The notes under the pieces: model-generated
Told to the model about the DNA's origin: nothing
Database searches by the model: none
Seen by the model: only the letters and a program-made list of their open reading frames with translations
Position numbers and translations under genes: made by a program
Shown here: positions 42,952 through 51,055 of the stretch, one piece after another
How the letters are laid out: each line of letters begins with the position of its first letter
Numbering within the stretch: position 1 is the first letter of the stretch
Assembly: GCA_035686305.1 (NCBI GenBank)
Contig: DASRZP010000002.1
Location: forward strand, 1 to 58,054
Length of the DNA: 58,054 nt
Source of the DNA: Thermodesulfovibrionales bacterium
Lineage (GTDB): Bacteria > Nitrospirota > Thermodesulfovibrionia > Thermodesulfovibrionales > UBA9159
Direction: 5' to 3'

Positions 42952-43818
42952 ATGAGCATATTCAAGATCATGGTGCTCGCGATCGTGCAGGGCGCTGCTG
43001 AACTGCTGCCGGTATCGAGTTCCGCACATGTCATTGTGGCAGAGAAACTCATGGGGCTTGATCCCACGCGCCCTGAAATGACCCTGCTGCTCGTGATGCT
43101 CCACACGGGCACCATGTTCGCCGTCATAGGGTTTTTCTGGAGAGCATGGAAGCGACATTTTTTTGCTTCCCGCAAAGTGTTTCTAACTTCAGCGAAATTC
43201 GTTGCCCTCGCCACAGTCTTCACGGCGGTGGCGGGCCTCTCTCTGAAACTCCTCATCGAGAAACTCTTTATGAAGGATCTCCCTCATGCCGAAATAGAGT
43301 TGCTCTTCGGAAATTTGGTTCTGATCTCGATCTCCCTTGCCACAGTCGGCATTTTGATCATCATCGCGGGATGGAAAGCCCATGAGCGCCGGGAAGCACC
43401 GTCGGCATTGGACACGAGGAGGTCGATCTGGATAGGGATTATGCAGGGTGTCTGCCTGCCATTCCGCGGCTTTTCCCGTTCAGGGGCGACGATCTCGACG
43501 GGGCTCCTCTTGGGGATCGAAAGAGCAAGGATAGAGGAATTCAGTTTTGCCCTCGCCGTTGTCCTTACTCCGCCCGTTATCGTCCGGGAAGTCCTGAGGC
43601 TCTTGAAGGCGCACCACATGAGCCCGTCAATGTCAGCAAGTATGATGAGTCTCTTCTACCCGAGTCTCCTTGGGATGGTATTGAGTTTTGGCACCGGTAT
43701 CCTGGCCCTTCGCTGGTTGTCCGACTGGCTGGAGCGCGGGCGCTGGCATTTTTTTGGAATATACTGTCTTTGCGCCTCCCTTGCCGTTTTCCTCCTTCAC
43801 GTCACACTCTTCTCGTAA
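42952..43818 (+). CDS. uppP: divergent undecaprenyl-diphosphatase (UppP/BacA family)
   Basis: A 288-residue membrane protein with about eight helices. The ATG at 42952 is chosen over a TTG at 42943. Both family motifs are present: ELLPVSSSAH (17-26, usual EFLPVSSTGH) and FRGFSRSGAT (171-180, usual PGVSRSGAT). It should hydrolyse undecaprenyl diphosphate to the monophosphate, recycling the carrier needed for the lipid-linked sugars of this locus and for peptidoglycan. Motif changes mark it as a divergent member. It probably serves a dedicated polysaccharide pathway, but that is inference. The nonulosonate-type operon starts 142 bp downstream. Confidence 0.8.
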   Translation: MSIFKIMVLAIVQGAAELLPVSSSAHVIVAEKLMGLDPTRPEMTLLLVMLHTGTMFAVIGFFWRAWKRHFFASRKVFLTSAKFVALATVFTAVAGLSLKLLIEKLFMKDLPHAEIELLFGNLVLISISLATVGILIIIAGWKAHERREAPSALDTRRSIWIGIMQGVCLPFRGFSRSGATISTGLLLGIERARIEEFSFALAVVLTPPVIVREVLRLLKAHHMSPSMSASMMSLFYPSLLGMVLSFGTGILALRWLSDWLERGRWHFFGIYCLCASLAVFLLHVTLFS

Positions 43819-43907
43819 GGCAGACCCTTCCCTGTTTTCGAACGAACCCCTCCGTCGGTCTGAGGTTGGCCCAGAGGTCTTTCAGCGGTTCCGCAAAATT
43901 TCACACA

Positions 43908-43953
43908 ATTGTAATATTCTGTTAATTATCTGTTAACAATTGCGTTGTATGCT
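43908..43953 (+). promoter_or_regulatory. Pho-box-like promoter of the nonulosonate-type operon
   Basis: CTGTTAA (43919) and CTGTTAA (43930) are identical repeats exactly 11 bp apart, with a related ATTGTAA at 43908. A -10-like TATGCT (43948-43953) follows after 11 bp. This is the cleanest box in the window. The GTG start codon at 43961 begins only 7 bp after the -10. Confidence 0.65.
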
Positions 43954-43960
43954 CTAAATC

Positions 43961-44920
43961 GTGAAGAGAGAAAAGAGAAAGATACTTTTCATCTGCGGCT
44001 CCCTCAACCAGACCACCATCATGCATAAGATAGCAAACCATCTCGTCGAACATGAATGCTTCTTCACCCCCTATTACGGAGACGGCATCGTGAAGGCTCT
44101 TACCGAAAGGGGACTGCTTGATTTCACGGTGCTCGGCGGACGGTTCAGGGAACATACCGAAGGGCATTTCCAGAAGCATGGCCTCAAGATCGATTACCGG
44201 GGTGAACGGAACTCCTACGACCTCGTGGTAACCTGTCAGGACCTCATTATCCAGAAGAACATTAGGGACAAGAAGATCGTGCTCGTGCAGGAAGGGATGA
44301 CGGATCCCGAGAACGCTGTCTATCATCTCGTGCGCACACTGAGGCTGCCCCGGTATCTTGCGAGTACCGCGATGACAGGGCTTTCCCATTCCTACGAGAA
44401 ATTCTGCGTTGCCTCCGAAGGATACCGGGAGCTCTTCGTGCGAAAGGGAGTTGATCCGAAGAAGATCGCCGTTACCGGCCTGCCCAACTTCGACAATATC
44501 GAAAGGCATCGTTTCAGTGATTTCCCGCACAAGAATTTCACGCTCGTCGCCACATCCGATGCGAGAGAGACATTCAAGCCCGACAACAGGAAGCGATTTA
44601 TCAGAGAGGCGCAAGAGATCTCCAACGGCAGACCCATGATATTCAAGCTCCACCCCAATGAGAAGACCGAGCGCGCGAATGAGATCAAGAGGATTGTCCC
44701 CGAGGCCCTCGTCTTCCAGGACTGCGATATCAATCCGATGATCGCGAATTGCGATGTGCTGATCACCCAGTATTCTTCCGTCTCTTTTGTCGGCCTTGCC
44801 CTCGGCAAGGAGGTCCACTCCTATTTTGACAGGGAAGAGCTGAAACGGCTGCTGCCCATTCAGAACGGTGGCAGATCAGCCGAAAATATTGCGCAGGTAT
44901 GCCGGGAGCATCTCGCATGA
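43961..44920 (+). CDS. GT-B transferase related to CDP-glycerol glycerophosphotransferase/SpsB
   Basis: A 319-residue protein, first gene of a nine-gene operon. The GTG start has no ribosome site and sits 7 bp after a predicted -10, so the mRNA may be leaderless. The N-terminal half (KILFICGSLNQTTIMHKIANHL) and C-terminal half have a GT-B look. PMIFKLHPNEK and ANCDVLITQYSSVSFVGLALG match the poly-glycerol-phosphate transferase/SpsB group. In Bacillus sps genes, a similar protein lies with NeuB-like and SpsF-like genes. It may attach the sugar made by the downstream enzymes. Donor and acceptor are unknown. Confidence 0.7.
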   Translation: MKREKRKILFICGSLNQTTIMHKIANHLVEHECFFTPYYGDGIVKALTERGLLDFTVLGGRFREHTEGHFQKHGLKIDYRGERNSYDLVVTCQDLIIQKNIRDKKIVLVQEGMTDPENAVYHLVRTLRLPRYLASTAMTGLSHSYEKFCVASEGYRELFVRKGVDPKKIAVTGLPNFDNIERHRFSDFPHKNFTLVATSDARETFKPDNRKRFIREAQEISNGRPMIFKLHPNEKTERANEIKRIVPEALVFQDCDINPMIANCDVLITQYSSVSFVGLALGKEVHSYFDREELKRLLPIQNGGRSAENIAQVCREHLA

Positions 44921-45723
44921 GGATACTTGGGGTTATCCAGGCCCGCTGCGGGTCCACCAGGCTCCCGGGAAAGGTCATGCTGCCCCTCGCCGGCAAGGCA
45001 GCGCTGGTCCGGCTCGTCGAACGGGTCCTGAGATCGGCTCTGCTGACGCATACCGTCGTCGCGACGACAACGGCATCCGAAGACGATGCAATCCTGAATC
45101 TCTGTGAACGCGAAGGCTTTTCCTGCTTCAGGGGCCATCCTTCCGACCTCCTCGACAGACACTACAGGACAGGCCTTGCCTTCGGAGCTGACACGGTCGT
45201 GAAAATACCCTCCGATTGTCCCCTCATCGATCCGAAGATCATCGACCGTGTTGTCGCCTTTTACGAAGGGAATCGCGGTTCCCTCGATTTTGTGAGCAAT
45301 CTCCATCCTGCCTCCTATCCTGATGGAAATGACGTCGAGGTCATTCCCATGGAAGTCCTTGAGGCGGCATGGAAGGAGGCTGACAAGACCTTCGAGAGGG
45401 AGCATACCACACCGTTCATTTGGGACAACCCGGAGAGATTTCGTATCGGAAATGTCACGTGGGAAACGGGCTTCGACTACTCGATGAGCCATCGGTGGGT
45501 GCTCGATTACCGCGAGGATTATCAATTCATAGAGAGGGTATACGACGAACTTTACCCCCGTAACCCTTCGTTCGACATGAAAGAGATTCTTCAACTCCTC
45601 GATGAAAAGCCGCATATCCAGGAGATCAACAGGAGACATGCAGGAGTGATCTGGTACCGGCATCATGCCAATGAACTGAAGACAATAGGGCCTGCGCAGG
45701 CCGCATGGAAGGCTGGAGCGTGA
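44917..45723 (+). CDS. SpsF-like cytidylyltransferase
   Basis: A 268-residue cytosolic protein starting in a 4-bp ATGA overlap; an ATG at 44899 is less likely. The nucleotide-binding motif is VIQARCGSTRLPGKVMLPL (near 6-24), then VKIPSDCPLIDPKII, where the acidic residue binds metal. This is the CMP-acylneuraminate synthetase-like/SpsF family, which activates nonulosonic-type acids with CTP. Expected product: a CMP-linked 3-deoxy-2-keto sugar acid. Overlaps on both sides place it firmly in the operon with the NeuB-like synthase. Confidence 0.8.
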   Translation: MRILGVIQARCGSTRLPGKVMLPLAGKAALVRLVERVLRSALLTHTVVATTTASEDDAILNLCEREGFSCFRGHPSDLLDRHYRTGLAFGADTVVKIPSDCPLIDPKIIDRVVAFYEGNRGSLDFVSNLHPASYPDGNDVEVIPMEVLEAAWKEADKTFEREHTTPFIWDNPERFRIGNVTWETGFDYSMSHRWVLDYREDYQFIERVYDELYPRNPSFDMKEILQLLDEKPHIQEINRRHAGVIWYRHHANELKTIGPAQAAWKAGA

Positions 45724-46559
45724 CGCAGCGCATGAGTAATATGAGCACGAGAAATGCGGAAGAGCTCCGGCTCAGAAAGGCATCGAGAAAGGTCCGGGAG
45801 CACATCTTACGGATGTCGGCCAGGGGGGGATGCTTTGTCGGCTCGGCCCTCTCATGTGCCGATGTCCTGCTCTTTCTTTACACAAATTTCTTGAATATCT
45901 CGAGAGAAACGCTCTGCGACGACAACCGGGACTACCTTTTTCTCTCCAAGGGACACGCCGTGCCTGCTCTCTATGCTGTTCTGGCAGAAACGGGCGTCCT
46001 CGATCCGGCCCGGTTGCATGATCATCTCAGCATCGCGGACTCAATCTACTGGCATCCGAACGCCGCTATCCCCGGCGTCGAATTTCACTCAGGCTCACTC
46101 GGACATATCCTTCCGGTGGCTGCGGGAGTTGCTATCGACTGCGCGATGAGAAGGCTTTCAAACAGGGTCGTCGTTATTCTCGGTGACGGGGAACTGAACG
46201 AAGGGTCCATATGGGAAGCGCTTCTCGTTGCCGCCAGCCAGGGGCTGGAGAATCTTGTCATCGTTGTAGACAGGAACAGGTTTCAGGCCAACTGCATGAC
46301 CGAAGATCTTGTCCGTCTGGAGCCCCTTGCGGCAAAATTCGCGGCCTTCCGAACATCGGTGCGAACGGTTGACGGCCATGATTTCGCCGACCTTGCAAGG
46401 GTCTTCAGGGGCCTTCCCTTCGAAAAAGGTATGCCTTCCGTAGTCATAGCAGCTACGGTGAGAGGCAAGGGGCTCCCTGAGTTGGAGGGGCGCGTAGACA
46501 AATGGTTCTGCAATTTCTCTTCTGAGGAGGCAGAGATGCTGGCGGCGAAGCTCGTATGA
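45720..46559 (+). CDS. transketolase, N-terminal (thiamine-diphosphate) subunit
   Basis: A 279-residue protein. The GTG at 45720 overlaps the previous stop (GTGA) and follows GGAAGG by 7 bases; ATGs at 45732 and 45741 are alternatives. Motifs: FLSKGHAVPALYA near 74, EFHSGSLGHILPVAAG near 121, and the diphosphate/Mg motif GDGELNEGSIWEA (155-167) with the partner Asn in DRNRFQ (186). It is one half of a split transketolase. Split pairs are common in archaea and in sugar-modification operons. It works with the next gene to move a two-carbon ketol unit; the substrates here are unknown. Confidence 0.85.
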   Translation: MTQRMSNMSTRNAEELRLRKASRKVREHILRMSARGGCFVGSALSCADVLLFLYTNFLNISRETLCDDNRDYLFLSKGHAVPALYAVLAETGVLDPARLHDHLSIADSIYWHPNAAIPGVEFHSGSLGHILPVAAGVAIDCAMRRLSNRVVVILGDGELNEGSIWEALLVAASQGLENLVIVVDRNRFQANCMTEDLVRLEPLAAKFAAFRTSVRTVDGHDFADLARVFRGLPFEKGMPSVVIAATVRGKGLPELEGRVDKWFCNFSSEEAEMLAAKLV

Positions 46560-47500
46560 AAAGCGGCGTGAAGGCGGAGAGCTATGCCGGATGTCTCAAG
46601 GATATCACCCTTGAAGACAGTCGCCTTGTGGTGCTGACCGCCGAAAACAGGGCCGCAATCCGTGAAATAACGGACAGCCTGGAAGGCCGGTTCATAGATG
46701 TCGGCATCGCAGAGCAGGCGATGATCGGCATTGCTGCCGGACTCGCCCTGCGGGGGAGAATCCCGGTCGTCCATGCCCTCGCCGCCTTTCTCACCATGCG
46801 CGGCTTCGAGTTCATCAGGACCGATATCGGAATTCCGGGACTTCCGGTGAAGCTCGTTGGGGGAGTTCCTGGATTCCTCTCTACCGCAAACGGTCCGACC
46901 CATCAGGCGATCGAGGATATCGCCCTCATGCGGTTAGTGCCGGCCATGCAGATATTCTGCCCTTCCGATGAGGCGGACATGCTCATAGGACTGAAGACAA
47001 TGATCGACAGTCCCGCTCCATGCTATATGCGCTACAACGACCTCCATCCGGTGACCGATCATTCCCCGGCTTTCGAGATCGGAAAGGCCGAGGTAATCTC
47101 TCCCGGTGAGGACGTGATGATTCTCACTTACGGGATCCTCCTCAAAGAGGCGATCACCGCAAGGGAGATTCTTAAAACGAAGGGCATATCGGCGGGGGTC
47201 GTGAACATGCGGACCCTGAAGCCCGTCGATGAGGAGCTCATCGTGGAGGCAGCGTCGCGCCGTTCTCTCATCGTTGCCCTTGAAGACCATTTCCATTCAG
47301 GCGGACTTTATTCGATCATATGCGAAATTCTTACAGCGCGCAGGGTGCCTGGAAACGTTATGCCGATAAACCTGAAGGACCGGTGGTTCCGTCCGGCCCC
47401 GCTTCAGGACGTACTCTTCTCCGAGAGGTTCAGAGGCGAGGACATCGCCGAATCAATTGCCAAGGAGCTTGAAAAGCATGCCGAATACGCTCGATCTTAA
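46556..47500 (+). CDS. transketolase, C-terminal (pyrimidine-binding) subunit
   Basis: A 314-residue protein starting in a 4-bp ATGA overlap. The catalytic Glu is Glu53 in DVGIAEQAMIGIAAGLALRG; GPTHQAIEDIALMR near 110 matches the Pyr domain. Residues from about 180 are the transketolase C-terminal domain (LTYGILLKEAITAREIL, VVNMRTLKPVDEEL). It completes the active site with the previous subunit. In the operon it probably prepares the aldehyde or ketose that the aminotransferase, SDR and NeuB-like synthase act on (inference). Confidence 0.85.
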   Translation: MKSGVKAESYAGCLKDITLEDSRLVVLTAENRAAIREITDSLEGRFIDVGIAEQAMIGIAAGLALRGRIPVVHALAAFLTMRGFEFIRTDIGIPGLPVKLVGGVPGFLSTANGPTHQAIEDIALMRLVPAMQIFCPSDEADMLIGLKTMIDSPAPCYMRYNDLHPVTDHSPAFEIGKAEVISPGEDVMILTYGILLKEAITAREILKTKGISAGVVNMRTLKPVDEELIVEAASRRSLIVALEDHFHSGGLYSIICEILTARRVPGNVMPINLKDRWFRPAPLQDVLFSERFRGEDIAESIAKELEKHAEYARS

Positions 47501-48818
47501 CCAATCCTTTCCTGAGATCACGAAATCTGATGAACTCTATCGCAGGGCCGTCGGCCTGATACCGGCCGCCACACAGACCCTTGCCAAGGGGCCGGGGCAA
47601 TATGTTCGGGGGATAGCACCCAAGTACCTCGTAAGGGGAAAGGGAAGCCACGTGTGGGATGCGGACGGCAATGAATACCTTGACTTCACCATGGCCGTAG
47701 GCCCTCTCTCACTGGGGTACTGTTACGAAAAAGTGGACAACGCAATCAGGGCTCAGCTGGAGGAAGGGATTACCTTCTCGATGATGCACCCCCTCGAGGT
47801 CGAGGTTGCAGAGCTCATCAGGGAGATGGTCCCCAATGCAGCATGCGTGCGCTTCAGCAAGACCGGCGCCGACGTGACGTCGGCTGCGGTGCGGTTGGCC
47901 AGGGCTTATACGGGAAAGAACAAGATCCTCTGCTGCGGTTACCATGGCTGGCATGACTGGTATATCGGGGTAACGGACAGAAACAGCGGTGTCCCCCGAT
48001 GCATTCAGGATATGACCCACACCTTTGCCTATAACGATATCACCTCAGTATTGGATTCGATCGATGACGACACGGCTTGCGTGATCCTTGAGCCTGTGGT
48101 CTTCGACGAGCCCCGCAGTAGCTTTCTTCATCATCTCAGAGATGCATGCAGCGCCACCGATACGGTCCTGATATTCGACGAGATGTGGACAGGCTTCAGG
48201 CTGGCAAAGGGCGGTGCACAGGAGTATTTTTCGGTCCGCGCCGATCTGTCCTGTTATTCAAAGGCCTTGGCAAATGGAATGCCGCTCTCGGTACTTGCAG
48301 GGAAGGGTGAGATCATGGAGCTCCTCGAAAGAGACGTCTTCTTTTTCACAACCTTTGGAGGCGAGGCCCTTTCCCTCGCAGCTGCCCGCGCAACGCTGAC
48401 AGAGATACGAGACAGGGATGTTCCGACCTACCTTGCCCGTCAGGGCGAAAGGCTTAAGGCAGGCTACAACGAGCGAGCCGAAGCCCTGGGAATGGACTAC
48501 ACGAGATGCAAGGGATATCCCTCAAGGACGATCATTACCTTTGATGCTTCCGCAGGCGACCCCCTTGCCATGAAGTCCCTCATGCAGCAGGAATTGATCA
48601 AGCGCGGAGTGCTCTGGTCGGGGTTCCATAATCTCTGTTTCAGCCATTCTGATCGGGATGTGGACTATATGCTCGCCGTGTATGAAGCCGTCCTTCCCAT
48701 TCTGCGGCAGGCGGTAGAGGAGCAGCGCGTGGCAGAGTATCTTCGGGGAGCAGCGGTGGAACCCGTCTTCCGGAAGACGGGGAATTTCGATATGAAACCG
48801 GTGGGGAGACGGCTATGA
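47478..48818 (+). CDS. HemL-like class III aminotransferase
   Basis: A 446-residue PLP enzyme. The ATG at 47478, after AAGGAG, overlaps the previous gene by 23 bp. Motifs: WDADGNEYLDFTMAVGPLSLG near 60-80, GYHGWHDWYIG near 154, FDEMWTGFR with Asp234, and Lys262 in CYSKALANGMPLS for the PLP Schiff base. Sequence type is that of glutamate-1-semialdehyde aminomutase relatives that work on sugars. Nothing else of haem synthesis is nearby, so it likely transfers an amino group to a keto- or aldo-sugar intermediate of this operon rather than acting as HemL. Confidence 0.8.
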   Translation: MPNTLDLNQSFPEITKSDELYRRAVGLIPAATQTLAKGPGQYVRGIAPKYLVRGKGSHVWDADGNEYLDFTMAVGPLSLGYCYEKVDNAIRAQLEEGITFSMMHPLEVEVAELIREMVPNAACVRFSKTGADVTSAAVRLARAYTGKNKILCCGYHGWHDWYIGVTDRNSGVPRCIQDMTHTFAYNDITSVLDSIDDDTACVILEPVVFDEPRSSFLHHLRDACSATDTVLIFDEMWTGFRLAKGGAQEYFSVRADLSCYSKALANGMPLSVLAGKGEIMELLERDVFFFTTFGGEALSLAAARATLTEIRDRDVPTYLARQGERLKAGYNERAEALGMDYTRCKGYPSRTIITFDASAGDPLAMKSLMQQELIKRGVLWSGFHNLCFSHSDRDVDYMLAVYEAVLPILRQAVEEQRVAEYLRGAAVEPVFRKTGNFDMKPVGRRL

Positions 48819-49633
48819 ATAATGAAATAAGGGAGCTCTTTAGCCTGGAGGGGAGCGTCACGATTGTGACCGGTGCCCTCGGCCTCCTCGGCCGGGAGCA
48901 TTGCCGCTGTCTTGCACAGGCAGGCGCCCATGTGATCGCAGCCGATCTTGCAGAAGAGCGCTGCAGGGAATTCGCCTCGAGTCTTCCGACGCCCTCGCGG
49001 GGATACTTTCTCGATGTGACTGATGCCGATTCTGTGCGATGGCTTCTTGACGCGGTCATGAATGAATTCAGCCGCATCGATGTGCTCGTGAACAATGCGG
49101 GGGTGAACGATATGTTCGAAGACCCTCTCCTCGCCCTTCAGGAATCCATGTTTGAATACTATCCTCTCCAGATGTGGAAACGGTTCATGGATGTGAACGT
49201 GTCGGGTGTCTTCCTCTGCTCACAGGTCTTTGGAAGCCAGATGAAGAAGCAGGGAAAGGGAAGCATCATCAACATTGCATCCACTTACGGTATTGTGGCT
49301 CCGGACCAGTCGCTCTACCGTACACCTGCGGGGGAGCAGGCGTTCTTCAAGTCCCCTGCCTATCCGACGAGCAAAGGAGCCGTCATCGCCTTTACCCGCT
49401 ATCTTGCCGCCTACTGGGGACCTGCCGGTGTTCGGGTGAACGCCCTCTCGCCGGGAGGGGTCAGAAACGGACAGGATAGTTTCTTTGTTGAGAAGTACTC
49501 CAGTAAGACACCCCTCGGCAGGATGGCCAATCCCCATGACTACCGGGGTGCCCTCATCTTCCTCGCAAGCGACGCCTCGAGCTACATCACCGGTGAGAAC
49601 CTCGTTGCTGACGGCGGGTGGACCATTATATGA
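48815..49633 (+). CDS. short-chain dehydrogenase/reductase
   Basis: A 272-residue classical SDR starting in a 4-bp overlap with the aminotransferase gene. NAD(P)-binding motif TGALGLLG (19-26), LVNNAG (91-96) and the catalytic Ser156, Tyr183 and Lys187 (NIASTYG and PAYPTSKGA). VNALSPGGV and LVADGGWTII close the fold. A 15-residue insert before the Tyr (YRTPAGEQAFFK) is seen in sugar- or KDO-related SDRs. It probably oxidises or reduces a keto group of the sugar intermediate. Confidence 0.85.
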   Translation: MNNEIRELFSLEGSVTIVTGALGLLGREHCRCLAQAGAHVIAADLAEERCREFASSLPTPSRGYFLDVTDADSVRWLLDAVMNEFSRIDVLVNNAGVNDMFEDPLLALQESMFEYYPLQMWKRFMDVNVSGVFLCSQVFGSQMKKQGKGSIINIASTYGIVAPDQSLYRTPAGEQAFFKSPAYPTSKGAVIAFTRYLAAYWGPAGVRVNALSPGGVRNGQDSFFVEKYSSKTPLGRMANPHDYRGALIFLASDASSYITGENLVADGGWTII

Positions 49634-50136
49634 GCGATGGAATGAAGGAAAGAGCGGGGAGAATAAGGCTCCTCCTTACTGACATCGACGGAGTCTGGAC
49701 CGACACGGGAGTCTATTATTCGGAGCGGGGCGAGGAGATGAAACGATTTTCACTGAGGGACGGGATGGGTGTGGAACGGCTCCGCAAACTGGCGGGGATC
49801 GAGACCGGCATTGTCACCGGCGAAAACTCCGGCGCCGTCATGAGGAGGGCCGAGAAACTCGGGATCAGGGAGGTTCACCTTCAGGTCCAGGACAAGGAAG
49901 CGACGGTGAGTGAAATCATGAAGAGACGGGCGCTGATGCCAGAAGAAGTCGCATTCATCGGTGATGACACGAACGACATCGGTGCGATGAATGCGGTCGG
50001 CCTCTGCGCGTGCCCTGCCGACGCCGTGCCGGAGGTGCTTCAGATCGCCCATTTCGTTTCGACGAATAGAGGAGGCTTTGGGGCATTCCGCGAGTTCGCG
50101 GAAATGATTATTTCCCACATAACCAGGCCGGCATAA
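49630..50136 (+). CDS. KdsC-like HAD phosphatase
   Basis: A 168-residue protein. The start at 49630 is fixed by a 4-bp ATGA overlap; an upstream GTG at 49618 is rejected. HAD motif I is LTDIDGVWTDTGVYY (Asp18, Asp20), motif II VTGENSGAV and motif III GDDTNDIGAM (111-120). The length and motifs are those of the KDO-8-phosphate phosphatase group, which forms a tetramer. Next to a NeuB-like synthase it should remove the phosphate from a nonulosonate-phosphate, as in pathways that make KDN- or Neu5Ac-9-phosphate. It is not simply KDO synthesis, since no kdsA, kdsD or kdsB gene is present. Confidence 0.8.
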   Translation: MSDGMKERAGRIRLLLTDIDGVWTDTGVYYSERGEEMKRFSLRDGMGVERLRKLAGIETGIVTGENSGAVMRRAEKLGIREVHLQVQDKEATVSEIMKRRALMPEEVAFIGDDTNDIGAMNAVGLCACPADAVPEVLQIAHFVSTNRGGFGAFREFAEMIISHITRPA

Positions 50137-50149
50137 TTAGGGAGGTACA

Positions 50150-51055
50150 ATGAATCACGCAAGAAGAGTAAGGGTGAAGGACCGATTCATCGGTGAAAAT
50201 GAACCGGTGTATATCATCGCTGAGATCGGCATAAACCACAACGGCTCCTTGGACCTTGCACTCCAGTTGATCGACGGCGCCCTCTTCGCGGGCTGTAATG
50301 CAGTCAAATTTCAGAAACGCACACCTGAGCTTTGCGTGCCCAAGTCCCAGTGGCACCAGGAACGGAACACCCCTTGGGGGAGGATGACCTATATCGAATA
50401 CCGTCACAAGGTTGAGTTTTCCGTTGAGCAGTATGCGCGGATCGATGCCTATTGCAAGGCAAAAGGGATAGACTGGTTTGCCTCGTGCTGGGACGAGGAG
50501 TCCGTTGACGTTATCGAGCAGTTCAACCCTTCGATCTACAAGGCTCCGTCAGCCTCTTTGACCGACATCCCCCTCCTCAAGAAGATGAAGGCGACGGGAA
50601 AGCCCCTCATCATCTCCACCGGGATGTCAACAGCTGAGGAGATCGGTGAGGCTGTGCGTCAGCTCGGTACGGACAACCTCCTTATCGCACATTCCACCTC
50701 GGCTTATCCATGCAATGTCACCGAGCTGAACCTTCGGATGATCAGGTCTCTCCGGGAACAGTATCCTGAGACGCCTATAGGATACTCAGGGCATGAGGTC
50801 GGTCTCGCCCCGAGCTGGGCAGCGATCAGCCTGGGCGCAACCTTTATCGAACGGCATGTCACCCTCGACAGGTCAATGTGGGGGACCGACCAGGCGGCAT
50901 CTGTCGAGATCATCGGAATGTATCGGCTCGTCAAGGACATCAGGGACATCGAGAAGGCGATGGGCGATGGAGTAAAAAGGGTCTATGAAAGCGAGATGAG
51001 TGCGCGGGGAAAGCTCCGCAGACAATTCGCGGAAAAGGAGCGCTGTCTGGCATGA
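50150..51055 (+). CDS. NeuB-like nonulosonic-acid synthase lacking the SAF domain
   Basis: A 301-residue TIM-barrel enzyme with an AGGGAGG ribosome site (50139-50145), 13 bp after the phosphatase gene. Family motifs: IIAEIGINHNG (22-32), VKFQKR (52-57), YKAPSASLTDIPLL (130-143), HSTSAYPC (181-188), GYSGHEVGL (211-219) and ERHVTLD (234-240). It condenses phosphoenolpyruvate with an aldehyde sugar, sialic-acid-synthase style. It ends where sialic acid synthases continue with a SAF (antifreeze-like) domain that covers the active site; that domain is absent, and family length is usually about 340. The sugar acceptor is unknown. Confidence 0.8.
   Translation: MNHARRVRVKDRFIGENEPVYIIAEIGINHNGSLDLALQLIDGALFAGCNAVKFQKRTPELCVPKSQWHQERNTPWGRMTYIEYRHKVEFSVEQYARIDAYCKAKGIDWFASCWDEESVDVIEQFNPSIYKAPSASLTDIPLLKKMKATGKPLIISTGMSTAEEIGEAVRQLGTDNLLIAHSTSAYPCNVTELNLRMIRSLREQYPETPIGYSGHEVGLAPSWAAISLGATFIERHVTLDRSMWGTDQAASVEIIGMYRLVKDIRDIEKAMGDGVKRVYESEMSARGKLRRQFAEKERCLA

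Noticed and set aside
47478-48818. Haem-pathway glutamate-1-semialdehyde aminomutase (hemL)
   Set aside because: Sequence is HemL-like, but it overlaps sugar genes on both sides and no tetrapyrrole gene is in the window.
49630-50136. Ordinary KDO synthesis gene kdsC for lipopolysaccharide
   Set aside because: No kdsA, kdsB or kdsD lies nearby, and it is tightly coupled to a NeuB-like, not KdsA-like, synthase. A shared role cannot be excluded.
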